A stretch of 64,000 nt of DNA from Gonapodya prolifera JEL478. Taxonomy: Eukaryota > Monoblepharomycota > Monoblepharidomycetes > Monoblepharidales > Gonapodyaceae. Location of the stretch: NCBI GenBank assembly GCA_001574975.1, contig KQ965830.1, forward strand, positions 62,001 through 126,000, read 5' to 3'. The translations under genes were made by a program, and so were the position numbers. The first letter of the stretch is position 1. Each line of letters begins with the position of its first letter. This document shows, piece after piece, positions 1-10,730 of this stretch. The notes below the pieces were generated by a model, which saw nothing but the letters and a program-made list of their open reading frames with translations, did not search any database and was not told the DNA's origin.

Positions 1-534
1 AATCAAACACAGTCTTGGACTGTTCTTGGGATCACGAGCTTCAGCTCATATTACCGGCGCTGTCATACCGCTCGAGTGAGTAGCACGTGGAAATGAGCCC
101 GTGGAGTTCAGTTCTGATATCACCCCTTGCACCGTCCGTGTTCAGTGGCGGAACGTCGCTGGGGACTTCTTCGTATGCTCGGTTGTGAGAAACCTCAGGT
201 TTTCTGAATGGTATCAGCTTCATGTGCCTTTCTTGAAATTTATCTGTACTCAATGAAGTTAACTAGCTTTGGAATAGAGCAACATGAGTAACAATTCTCT
301 CTCCTATCCGTTTCAAGTCATACCCTAAATCATACTTGTTTGTTTGTTTCTGGGGCGAGAGGGAATCCACGGTCGATACCTCAGGTTCCAATAAATTTGA
401 GACCAATCTTACGAAAGAAAATTACTGCACTGTCCTCCCTGAGTTCTCCTGCTTCTTACGTTGCCTGGATATCGACCCAGCTATTCGAATTTCGTACTTG
501 CTATTATTTTATTAGTCTAAACATCAATACTCTT
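1..534. other. Stretch without a recognisable gene
   Basis: I see no conserved domain or convincing exon set here. It lies downstream of the end of the ankyrin-repeat gene read on the minus strand and may hold its 3' untranslated region. Confidence 0.4.
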
Positions 535-720
535 TCATCTTCTATCATCATCAGTTTCAGGAATATCACACTCCAAAGCATTCTCCACTTCTTCATGACC
601 CTTTGCCTTGGCCACTCGTAGAACATCCCCTCCTCGTGCTTCCGCATTTGCACCATGTTGGAGCAAAAATTTTACGGTATTCACAGCACCTGCTTCGGCA
701 GCTACAAAAAGAGCTGTCAG
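535..720 (-). CDS. C-terminal exon of an ankyrin-repeat protein (partial)
   Basis: Read on the minus strand this segment gives an ankyrin repeat core: L-T-A-L-F-V-A-A-E-A-G-A-V, then T-V-K-F-L-L-Q-H-G-A-N-A-E. A short acidic tail follows and ends in TGA at 535-537. The pattern T-A-L-x-x-A-A-x-x-G followed by V-x-x-L-L-x-x-G-A-N is the ankyrin consensus. AG acceptors sit just upstream, so this looks like the last exon of a longer gene whose other exons lie to the right (about 720-1000), where I could not join them with confidence. Ankyrin repeats bind protein partners; the partner cannot be told from one repeat. Confidence 0.55.
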   Translation of the reverse strand: MTALFVAAEAGAVNTVKFLLQHGANAEARGGDVLRVAKAKGHEEVENALECDIPETDDDRR

Positions 721-1309
721 AGGTCAAGCAAACATACAGACAGCATTTCTACCGTGGATGCACCGTGACGAGCTCAGGGAGATCCAGGCGTCGCAGTCGC
801 TGTCTCCGCCCCAGTACTTGCCTCCAGCTCCCATGTCAACTTACACGGAACAGCGAGCGGCACGCCCCATGGAGCCACTCTACCTTCACTCTCCTATATT
901 GAGGTCGTCTTCCGCTCCTCCTTTCCTTGAGCCATCTGCCAAGCTCCCGTCTCCGCCGAGACCGACGTGTCCGTTTCTCACTTAACTTGGCACCCAACAA
1001 TCCCCATTCACAAATTTCTGCGCTGGATTCTTTGGACCTGATTGCTGTTTTTGGGACTTATCAGGTGACGGGAAGGGAAAGTTGAAATTGGACTTCTACA
1101 ATGTCGATTCGACAAAAATCATCACACCTCAGCCGTGTCAGGCATCGCAATCACTTGTATACCAATGCCCTCTGCATCCCACGAATGAACACTGTGTGGC
1201 AATATTCTCACTTTTGGTCGAGGTTGGGACATCACGTAGACAATATAATCCGCGCTCCAATGTAATTTTGCAATCAAACACAACACTTTGACAACCCCAG
1301 ATCTACATA
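721..1309. other. Unresolved stretch, possibly upstream ankyrin exons
   Basis: Short open frames exist on both strands, but none carries a domain I recognise. Upstream exons of the minus-strand ankyrin gene are the likeliest content. Confidence 0.25.
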
Positions 1310-2124
1310 TCACGGCGTCTTCAGTCCTTCCCTCCGTTCCATCTCTTGTCTCAATCTCTGCACCCTCTCCTCCACTCTCACAATCTCCTCCTCAAGCTTC
1401 TGCTCCTTCTCCAGCACTTTGTTGACATAGGCCCACTCCGGCGGCTGGAATCTCTCCGCCATCCATGCCGATATGGCATCACCGATCGATGTAGCGTCCA
1501 ACAGAGCTCCAGAAGTGGGGTCGGCAACTTTGTAGCGGACGTCGACAAGTCGGACGGGTGGTGATGCCGGCGATGGGTCAGGTTGGGAGTCGGGGAGCTG
1601 AGAAGCAGAAGCAGCAGAAGCGGCGCGGGATTTTTGGAGAACGACGAGTTCCCCACGGCGGCGGAAAAAGGTCTCGGTTTGCGTCCACGTGAGCTGGGCG
1701 ATGGCGGAGATGGTCGCGAAGGAGACGGAGTAGGCGAGGAGAGCGGTGAAAGAACCTGTGTGGGTTGAACAGAAGAAGGTTCAGGTTTAATTAAAGGGGA
1801 GAGCGGGAGAGTATCATGGGGCGTTGGTGCTTTGCCGTCTCGACGCAAGACTCCAAAAAAGCCGATCCAGGCGTTGATGTTCCAGGCTCCCCAAGTGAAC
1901 TCCTTGAGGGAACACTTCGTCGACTCACCCATCAATCCACCCGCGACAATGGACGCCCCAACAGCGCCTGCACTCGCGCTTGCTATCAGCTTCTCATCAA
2001 TCGTGTACGGTCGGTGGCTGTACCCGGAGCGAAAAGCGTCGAGGATTTCCGGCGGGGGAAGTGCTAGTGGGGCCGATGTCGCGTCTGGCGAACTCGAGGA
2101 GTTCCGAAGTTGAACGAGAAACAA
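1310..2124 (-). CDS. Small membrane protein with C-terminal coiled coil, unknown function
   Basis: I do not recognise this protein. The first exon starts at ATG 2124 and contains an Ala/Gly-rich hydrophobic stretch (A-S-A-G-A-V-G-A-S-I-V-A-G-G-L) followed by a Trp-rich segment. The second exon begins at about 1755 after a CCCACACAG acceptor. It opens with a second hydrophobic segment (F-T-A-L-L-A-Y-S-V-S-F-A) and ends with a charged heptad-like coiled coil rich in E, K and R, closing at 1310. The donor of the single intron is weak (near 1846), so the join is tentative. Two membrane segments plus a soluble helix would suit a small organelle membrane protein, which is inference only. It is divergently oriented from the next gene. 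Confidence 0.45.
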
Positions 2125-2581
2125 AGACTCTCGTGTCGCTAATCACACACAACAGCACCATTTCATTTCATTTTCAGAGGGCCGATATGAGTGTCTCTCG
2201 AGAATCATCATGGTATGGGTCGATTACACACCTGCAGCAGCAGCTCCCGTCCACCCCGCCACGGACGCAACAGTTACGCCATATCGCAGCGGCGGTCGCG
2301 CAGTCCTCCGAGCAGCGATGGCTCCACCGACCAGCCCGGCTGAAGCTGCGTTGAGGGAGAATCGGTCGCGATGTCGACCGTTTTTCCAGGCTGAAAGGGG
2401 AATCGAAGGCGACTTACCAGTGAAAAGAGCGGAGTACGCTATAATCGTTCTCGGATGCCGCGTCTCAGGAGATGGGGATGGCGTTGTGCCATTTGACGAC
2501 ATTGAAAATGTGAAAGAAAGGTCGACGTGGTCTGTCGCACAAGATCCCTGGCACTACGAAAAGAAGTCTTTTGCAGGACCA

Positions 2582-4445
2582 ATGAAACGCAAGAACCGCG
2601 AGCCCGAATCGGTCGAATCCCGCGGCAGTGGCGGTGAAAAGGCAGAGGCGTCGAAAAAAGGCGGCAAGAAGAAGCGACGGCGGCAGGAGGACGAGCAGCA
2701 ACCAGCGCAAGGAGGAAACGATCATGTCCCATCGACGTGCACGGACTCTACATGCGAGCTCTGTGGTGATGGCGAGCTGGAGATATCGGTCGTGGTGAGG
2801 AGAGACCTCGGCGGAGGATCGGTGGAATATGGTGGAGCGGACGATGGGGACGACTTGCCTTCAGCCACCGACCTGCTCAAGCTCGCCCTCTCTGAAAAAT
2901 CAGTCTATGAGAGGGCGCGTGACGCTGACTACCCTCTCCAGCGGCCCGGGAGCGGTGACGACGTGAGAGGGGCGCGGGACCCAACACGAGCTGACCGCGA
3001 GTCCCACCGGGCCCTTGTGCAGAAACTCTTCGAGACGGCGCAGGAAGTGTTTGATCGTGGCGTGTCGCGAGATGTGACAGGGCAGCTTCGAGTCGCGACC
3101 CCAACAGACTTGGACGCGCAGAGACTTCGAGCGACGTGCGTCCGCGAGCTGGGTGCGTTTGTGAGGTCGGGAGATGTACTCGACGACGCTGAGAAAGCCT
3201 ATGAGGAGATCCTAGAGGTGGCGATGCCGGAGGGTCTTGCGAGCGAGGATGTGGCGCGGTGGGAGAGCCGGAAAGTGGAGGCGTGGGGCGGGTTGTGGAG
3301 GACAACGATGGAGAAGGTGCGTCACGTGTCAAGTGTTTTACTGCGCGTTATGCCCAAGCTGAGGCTGCCACCGTCCAGCTTATGGTAAAGATCGAGGCGT
3401 TCCTTCCGTACGCCAACGAGGAGTCAGACTCGGATGAGCATGAAACCAACCCGTCTCAACAACACGCCTCGGGGGCAGCAGTGTGGATTGACGCAGACGA
3501 AGCGAAACTCGTGGAGAAGGCCATTGCCAGCCTGGACAAGGCAAGTCCACGTCGCACACCTCTGTTACGTGTCAATAGCACTAACCCCGCCTGAACGCTA
3601 TTCAGTCCATCACCGCCCTCCCGACAGACTCCAACTCCGCCCACTTGCCGCGCTTACTGAGGGAGTCCTGCGCCGCCGCTCGGGCGATGCAGGAGTACTG
3701 GCTCGCGTCGGGAGGTGTGAGTGGGCGGAGAGCAAAGAGGGCTAGAGGAGAGGGTAAGCTTTTGAATCATTCTTGTGACTTGATTTTGTGTGTTTACTGC
3801 TGCCGCTACTCCAACGGATACGTATGTCCACTCCCGCTCTACCTCGACCCCGAAAGACACCACCCCTACCATTACCGGCCTAGTCACCCAACTCACCCAC
3901 CCGCTCCGCACGCTTAAGTCCTCTCATTCCGACCTCTTCTTCTCCTCACCCGAAGCCCGATTCCTCCTTGGCAGAGGCATACTTCTTGATGTCAGGAAAG
4001 GCCCCGAAAGTAGGGCAACGTCCGAAAATCGAAGAAAGGATCTGGGAGAGGCTGTAGAACACTTGCAAGCTGCTGCGGAGGCGGGGGACGTGACGACGGC
4101 GTGGAATTGGGTGGGTGCAGCTCTTCACCCTCAATTTCTAAGCTGATCCCGATTGCACCTCGACAGCTGGCCCTCGCACTTCTCGAGACTGTTCCCCTCA
4201 TCCCACCCGAAGATGACATGCAAGCGGGTGAAGTACTGGGGAAGGCAGTTGAGGCACTGGCGATGGCGTTGGAGGAGGATCCAGGTACGTATTGAGAAAC
4301 TGCTTTCTGAACTCGGAAGACTAGAATGGGCTGATGATGGGTATTCTTGGTGTGGTTAGGAAACGAAGAAGCAAGAAAGATGCTGATGGCGATTGAGGTG
4401 GATGGCATGGAGGGCGGAGAGGGGGAAGGGGACGGGCAGAAGTGA
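2582..4445 (+). CDS. TPR-like helical-repeat nuclear protein, possibly ETT1/NRO1 family
   Basis: The start is ATG 2582 in good context, followed by a basic Lys/Arg/Glu-rich segment that looks like a nuclear localisation signal. After it come helical repeats with Ala and Leu at TPR-like spacing (for example D-D-A-E-K-A-Y-E-E-I-L-E), an acidic loop, and a C-terminal repeat ending at TGA 4443-4445. Exons are separated by short introns. One intron, 3541-3605, appears to be of the GC-AG type (GCAAGT donor, TTCAG acceptor). The join near 3317 is not solved. The layout (basic N-terminus, all-helical repeats) resembles fungal Enhancer of translation termination 1 / Nro1, but I see no signature that proves it; any TPR nuclear protein would fit. 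Confidence 0.5.
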
Positions 4446-4460
4446 TGTTAGTCATGTTAC

Positions 4461-4485
4461 GTGTATATGTATATGTATATGTATG
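4461..4485. repeat. GTATAT microsatellite
   Basis: About four copies of a GTATAT hexamer lie just after the stop codon of the preceding plus-strand gene, in its probable 3' untranslated region. Confidence 0.8.
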
Positions 4486-5229
4486 CTGTCATGTCGAGCT
4501 CTAACCATCAGATTCGGTGCGAGTCGGGATTGAGATGCCGAATCGCGATGTTCGAGAGGTTTTTGAAAGTTTGCAGAGAAAACCCCGACTGAACTGGACT
4601 TTCCTTCTCACTTTTCCTTCTGTCGGTTATTGATAATCCTCCCCGATCACTGGATACGCTCATGTATGATGTCGTGCCCCTTTCCCTATACAGCAAGTGG
4701 TTTGATAGCAACGGCGCCTTACTTGCATTGTTGGACAAGTTGCACGATTGGTTCCAGAAATTTTTACTTTTCGGGTTGCTGTCTTGTTTTAGAAGATTCT
4801 GATCTGGGTGCAGTCCCACGGGTCTCTTACACGGCTTTTTCATCCTGACAAAAGTTGCATTTATCGTGTCATCGACGGCTTCTTCTCACGAAAACTTCTC
4901 CCAACAGAAACATCGGGTCCTTAAATAGGTTTTTCTTTGTTGTTCGCTTCGTATTCTGTAAGCAATTGAATCGCCGTTTCACGCATTAACTGTCAACAAC
5001 TTCCCCAGTGGTGACGTTTATGAGTCGACGCACTATCGTCAACGACCTCTTACATCCCTTGCGAATTGTGAGATATTCCCTTCGTTTCGATTGATCGGTG
5101 TCTGAATTGCCATTTAAAACCAAAATCATGCAATCTGCAGATGACGTGGGCACCTCACGGCGAAAGAAGATAAGGGTAGACCAAGAAAGGAGGACAACCG
5201 GCAGTGGCAGTGAGCATACACCAATCAAT

Positions 5230-5375
5230 GCAGAGGATAAGGGTGTATTGTGCAGCCCCGCGGTCTTGCAGGAGGACATGCCATTGGTGGATGAACAAAA
5301 AGAGCTGCGAGTTGCAGTGCATACTGCCAGCGTTGGGTTGATGAAAGCCTGGTGGTTGCTCGTCTCAAAAAATAA
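5230..5375 (+). repeat. Diverged direct repeat, copy 1
   Basis: This copy shares ordered blocks with 6020-6170: GTACACCA-like, CAGCCC-C-GCGG, GGTGGTTGAACAAAAAGAGCT-like and a block ending CCTGGTGG. Spacing between copies is about 795 bp. Both translate to similar peptides (K-E-L-R and a following Trp/Pro-Gly region), so this could be a decayed coding duplication. Confidence 0.5.
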
Positions 5376-6019
5376 GAGCAGACGTTAGGTGTAGACTATA
5401 ACATTACTGCAGTTGAACGGGAGAGACTTTACAACAGAGGATTGTAACAAAATACAGAACTCCGGCAGCTCCTCTGAAAATATGTCCTGAGCACTCGTCA
5501 TGGACTGCAGCGAGCCCCAAACAGTGAAAGAGTCATGCTACTCAGCTCATTGTAACTGATTGGGCGCCGCGGTTCATGATACTGTGACGCCACCACGTTG
5601 AAAACAAAAGCCGTTGGACAAAGTACAGCCATACAACTCTTAACAGCGCACACGCGCACACCACTGGCAGTTGAACAAAAAAAATTAATGGTTTGACCAG
5701 TGTCAACCACCGGAATTTGTGGTAGCCTGGATGTTGGGATTGACATTTTTACACATGATCTGTAGGCAGAATATGTTCTTCAAGGAGAACAAGCGCCCAA
5801 CCATCAAACCGATTCGCATGCGACTGAAGCCAGTTCAGAATCTTCTTCTTGTGCAATAGCGACCCTGCAAAAATCCCTGAATCAATAGCACAACTTAGTA
5901 GTCAGTGTTGCAACTTTACAAATAAGTGTCAGCAACTTTGCAGTTGTGCTACATCGTCAGTCCAAAAGCCTACACCATTTCGAGCCAAAAAACATGATAA
6001 CGCTGCAGGTTGTACACCA

Positions 6020-6170
6020 TCCAACAGTGGAAGAGAAGAAGAGTTCAGCCCGCCGGCATTTCAGGGAACGTAAGCCGCTGGTGGTTGAACCAAAAGAGCT
6101 CCGACTAGTACAGGGTGTGTTGGCGTTGAGGGAATGAAAACCTGGTGGCTCCCCGCTGCAATTCAAGGAC
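6020..6170 (+). repeat. Diverged direct repeat, copy 2
   Basis: Partner of the segment at 5230-5375, with the same block order but about a third of positions changed. Function unknown. Confidence 0.5.
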
Positions 6171-6649
6171 AGCGCTTCAATTAAAGGACAAGAGCGGTTG
6201 TTGTATAAAGGACATGTAAAGCACAGTTGCGAGCTCAAAGTGTAGAATTCAAGAGAAAGCCGTTTTCAGCAAGCATTGCCCAGAGAGCCGTTGTCCACAA
6301 GTTGGGGCGTACGATGGAATCGATTGCTATTTTGAGCCACAAGCATGCTACTCTCGGTACCCAAGCCGTAAAAGGCACGTAGATCGTAGTTAGTAGACCG
6401 AAACAAACGGACGGCGCGGAGTTCAGTGGGCATACGTTCGATCAACGAACAACCGCGCTGACTTCGAGACAATTTGCAACCAGACACGACGAACGCGAGC
6501 CGCTGGCGAGGTTGAATTAAACACATGTGTGCCTTTTCAGGCAATTTGCGTTGGGTAAATAAGCGTCAAGCTTGGTAGCTTGGACGCACGGGTGGGAATG
6601 ATGTACATAGGCGATATTGTCAGGGATGAGCAAAATGAGGTTTGAAAAT

Positions 6650-7791
6650 GCTAAACGCTTCGGCTGGACTGCAGCCAGTCCAGACTCTTCTTTTGGACTA
6701 AGACAGCAGCTCCAACAAAATGGTCCGACGTGGGCGAATCGTCGTCTCCGGATGAAGATGTCCAGCACAAATCGAGGAGCACGCTCAAGTACGCAATCAA
6801 ACGTGCCATCACCGTCCCACAACGGGCAGTATTCAAAGGCGATCGTTTGGAATTCGCCTCGCACGTGACGACCATCAATTTGGATTGTGAATATCTCCCA
6901 GTGGATGTCCTCATTCGTCAGATACTCGATACCTTCACGTCTCTCAAGGAAGCTTCTTTCATCGGGTGTCTTAAATCCGGCATGGGTTTTGTCCATTATG
7001 CGACCCAAGGTGACCGATTTTTGCGGTGGTCCCAACACATCAGGCGCCTGGACCTTTCGGACAGTAAGGCAAAGTTTATAAGAAGCGCTACCAAGAGGAG
7101 GTCCCCTGAGGACGAGGACTGTGTTGAATTCGCTGCTTGGAGCGACCCGGAGCCGTCTATTCCCACTGTGTTACAATTTCAGAGATTAGTAATTGACCGG
7201 ATGACGAGTACTGTGGAGGCTTACCCGCGTCTGTGCACATGGTGCGAGAAAGGACTTTTTTATTCGTGGAACGTCGCCAGTATCTGCCTGTTTTGCGCCA
7301 ATAAACCAATAAACCGGGGCCGTGCCTGAACTGTGGAAAGGAATTGACTCAGTATTGGGACGATGACGGCAATCTAGCGACTGGGTACCCCTGCGAGGGA
7401 CCATGTGGTGCTCGATCAAACTTGTGCCAGCCTTGTAGAATGCGTGCAGGGTGGCAAATGTGTTCTTTCGGGACCTGCAACTTGGAAATATGTACTCAGA
7501 GCATCGGCCCCTGCACACTCTGCGGCGATCCGTCATTTTGTGATGTGCACGTCAACGAGTTTGCGTCATGCCAGGACCTATGTTCCTGATTGCTTTGCGG
7601 TGGCAAAGTGCGGGGACTGCGAAGTGTGGGCTTTGGAAATTGAGGAGGGCGAACAGGAGCAGGAGGAGACGGACGAAGCAGAGGAGGCATCACTCGACGG
7701 AGAGTCAGAGAATGAATTTTTGGGTAGATATTGGACTGGGCCTTCCAGAAGGACTGCAATGTGGGCGCTTGGTGTCGAACATAGTCCTTAG
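6650..7791 (+). CDS. Unknown protein with Cys-rich C-terminal zinc-binding region
   Basis: I do not recognise the family. The frame from about 6680 to 7329 encodes an N-terminal acidic segment, then hydrophobic and leucine-rich text reminiscent of F-box or LRR-type leader regions (for example I-R-R-L-D-L-S-D). From about 7230 the protein becomes Cys-rich: repeated C-x2-C and C-x3-C pairs (C-T-W-C, C-L-F-C, C-L-N-C-G, C-T-L-C-G-D) and a final C-G-D-C, followed by an acidic Glu-rich tail. The reading frame changes near 7325 and again near 7590, so either small introns or indels are present. The start codon is not fixed. The paired cysteines suggest structural zinc binding. Confidence 0.45.
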
Positions 7792-7855
7792 TGTCTGTAG
7801 GATGAGTTAGATGAGTTTTGGGTCGAAGGGCATTTTTATTGTTATCTTTCAAAGG

Positions 7856-8846
7856 ATGAGAGTTCCCCGACAAGCAATGCTCCAGCACATCCAATCGCCC
7901 CTTCGAACCTTGATTTTCCGGCGATCGACCTTCCCACCTCGCCTCCCCTTATCTTCCTTGCAGTCCTCCCTTCGCGACCCACTGTCACCCGTCCGATCCA
8001 CACCCGGATCAGTTTATATGTCGTCCACTTCCTCGCACCACAAGAAAGAACCGCGCAAGGATCCGGAATGGTTCCACAGGGGATATTATAAGTACTGGAT
8101 GGACATTCAGACGCGGTGAGAGACTGAAGAGGCGTTGAGGCGATGAGGCGACACGATTGCGGAGCGGTCGGATGCTGATGGTCTGTTTCAACCGAAGGTG
8201 GATGGATAACGGTAAGACTTCCTCAACCCACTGCTACATGATACGATCTCAGCCGAATTCGAAGACATGTACGGCCACGTCAACAACGTGGTCTACTACT
8301 CTTATTTTGACACCATTGTGAACCACTACCTCGTTCACCACTGTGGACTCGCCCTGCCCGGGACGGAAGCGGAGCGGAAGTCAAGCAGCGAAGGACGGAA
8401 GGGGCTTATGGGCGTCGTGGCGGAGAGCGGCTGTGTTTTCCGGTGAGTGAGATTTGACATTATTTAGATATGTGCTTGACGAAACCGGACTGGCCTGACT
8501 TGCTAGGTCGAGCGTGGAGTACCCGGACATTATCCAAGCGGGTCTCTCAGTCTCCAAGCTCGGAAGCTCCTCCGTGACATACCGCATCGGCATATTCCGC
8601 AAACCCCAGCAGTACACCCCCACCACACGCACCGCACCATCCCCCACGCCCGTCTGGCCCCACGAGCAAACCGCTGAAATACCAGGCTTTGGTGACACGG
8701 TCGAGGCCGCGTCTGCGGCCGGGCATTTCGTACACGTGTTTGTGGACCCGGTGACAAGACGGCCGGGAAAGATGGAAGACAGGATGAGGAGGGGGTTGGA
8801 GCGGTTAGTCGTGGTACATGAAACAGATAGTCAGCACAAATTGTAG
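7856..8846 (+). CDS. Hotdog-fold (4HBT) acyl-CoA thioesterase-like protein
   Basis: This is a member of the 4-hydroxybenzoyl-CoA thioesterase superfamily, which hydrolyses acyl-CoA thioesters. The diagnostic stretch Q-T-R-W-M-D-N ... M-Y-G-H-V-N-N-V-V-Y-Y lies across exons 1-3. Exons are 7856-8115, a 14-nt micro-exon 8198-8211, 8253-8442 and 8507-8846; all phases agree and all introns are GT-AG. The N-terminus, if translation starts at ATG 7856 or 7877, is rich in Arg, Ser and Leu with few acidic residues and could be a mitochondrial presequence; ATG 8021 is a shorter alternative. The core length fits the family. The substrate cannot be read from the sequence. Confidence 0.85.
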
Positions 8847-9036
8847 AGAGTACTGTAAATCACAATTTTGAGGCAGTTTTCGGGTTCAATGAATGTAACG
8901 GCAATTTTTTTTTTTTGTTTCTCGGAACCGCCTCTATTTCTATTGCATCAACGTTACATGAAGCCAATCTGTTTGCGGAACCCCGAAATCCCGTCCCCAA
9001 TGCGTACTGTAAAATTGACTTTATCGCGTCTTACTT

Positions 9037-9861
9037 TCAACGACGATCCCTCGAGCCCGACCTGCTTCTCCTCCTTGCATATCCCGAATCGCGCGAATCG
9101 CGGTATCTGTCCCTGGACCTCGACTGGGAGCGCTCTTTCTTGACGTAATCCTTGTAGTCGTCGCGCTTATAATCGTCGCGCTTGTAGTCGTCACGCTTGG
9201 AGTCCCTAGTTGCATTAACATCACGGGGTAAAGTTTGAAGCCATAATACGTAGGAAATAGGCACTTGCTCACCTGTCATATCTGTCCCTGGAGCGGCTCC
9301 GGTCGCGATGGCTGCGGTACCTGTCGCGAGAACGAGACCTGTCACGATCCCTCCTGTCGCGTCGTGATGGCGAGCGGCTTCCATTGCGGTATCGATCACG
9401 ACGCTCTCTGGGTGGGGATGTGAGACGTAAGCGCTGTTGTTGGGGTATGGTTTTCAGGAAACAATTCCAAGTTGGCACTTACGTGGGTCGGCCCATGTAC
9501 TGTCCCGGAGTTGGGGAGTGGGGACGAATAGTGAGAGAGTAGTCCACGCGCATGCGACGATCGTTGAATTCCTGATATTGGTTGGCAATTATTCACTCGA
9601 ACCGGATGGGAAAGCTGTGGGTACAATAAAGAAGGTACCTTGTCGTTCATGGCTTCCTTCGCCTTTTGAGCATCGTCAATGGACTCCACTATAAGTTTTC
9701 ACAATCCAAAGACGTCAACTTTGTGTCACTGAGTTAAGACCTGTACAGTACTCACTGTAAACGAAGCCGAACTTCTTTGAGCGACCCGTCATTGCGTCCC
9801 TAAGAATCACAGCCTTTTCAACCTTTCCGAACTCAGAAAACATCTTTTCTAGATGGCCTTC
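9037..9861 (-). CDS. tra2: Transformer-2-like SR splicing factor (5' end missing)
   Basis: RNA-binding protein with one RRM followed by an RS domain. On the minus strand the exons are 9861-9756, 9688-9639, 9571-9483, 9407-9273 and 9205-9037; phases agree. The RRM includes the RNP1-like K-K-F-G-F-V-Y. The segment just after it, [15 protein letters not shown], is the linker typical of Tra2 proteins. The tail is built of S-R, D-R and a triple K-R-D-D-Y repeat and ends with R-D-R-R. Tra2 proteins bind GAA-rich exonic enhancers and promote exon inclusion. The first exon(s), with RNP2 and any N-terminal RS domain, lie upstream of 9861 and were not found. Confidence 0.85.
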
Positions 9862-10730
9862 CTGTTGTGCAGCAAAGGGGAAAGGATTCGATGACGGGAG
9901 AACGAGACGAGGTGTAGAAGACGGTTCAGCATCGTTGAAGGAATGAGAAGCGAATTTTCAGTGACTCGACGACGAGAGCAGTCGCAGGAGTCTCGAAGAG
10001 GAACTCGCAGAACTTCCGAGGGGCTCGCAGAGGGCAACAGAACTTCAGGCCTTCATGCCTTGATGCCTTCTAGTGATCTTCCAGTTTTCTTCGTCCGTTC
10101 ACGCGGGAAGCTCGAAGTCTTCGAGGCACGAAACGAGATACTTCAACGCACGCGAGTATAAATGGACAGATTGAAGCAGCCGAGGACTTTGGAGGGTCTG
10201 AAGCGTGACGCCCAGTGACAGGGGTACCATAAGAGGAGGACTGGGGAATTAAACGCAGCTGTCAGCGTACTCTCTTGGCTTTTCATCTTCGCTTGCGCTT
10301 CCTCGGTGGTGGTCTGCCATTTCGATACGTGATTTCAGTGAGTGCAAGGTGTCTCGACAAGGAGGAAATGACCTTCCAACCAATTATTGTGACACAAGAT
10401 TTGGATGAACGAAAGTCAAGTGAAGCTTCTCTTTGTTTGTCTATTTTAAGTGATTGGAAAAGTCTACTTTCGAATTGCTGCCCGTAAAGATAAAGTAACT
10501 TGTCCCCCAAAAAAGAGAACAGGAAGAACGCTGTTCATCATGTACGTGATGAATCAGTTGGTCAGCATTGTCTTTAACTCGCTTCTCGTTGGCTGGTGCA
10601 ATCCGAATTTTGCGAAGACTCCTTCGACCATTCAACAATTCTCTTTGATTCCACCCCCCACACTTCCCGATCGTATCCCCAATCAAGCGCACACACAAAC
10701 TGAGGATATCGCCCCCAGTCGAGCCAAACC
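9862..10730. other. Probable 5' part of the Tra2-like gene and intergenic region
   Basis: The missing first exon or exons of the minus-strand splicing-factor gene should be here. The rest is the upstream region of the plus-strand TPR gene starting at 10731. No other gene is visible. Confidence 0.3.

Larger units (their letters stand above)
4486..6650. other. Gene-poor stretch with a diverged direct repeat
   Basis: No long or conserved coding frame is visible. The main content is a pair of related segments near 5230-5375 and 6020-6170, listed separately. Confidence 0.4.
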
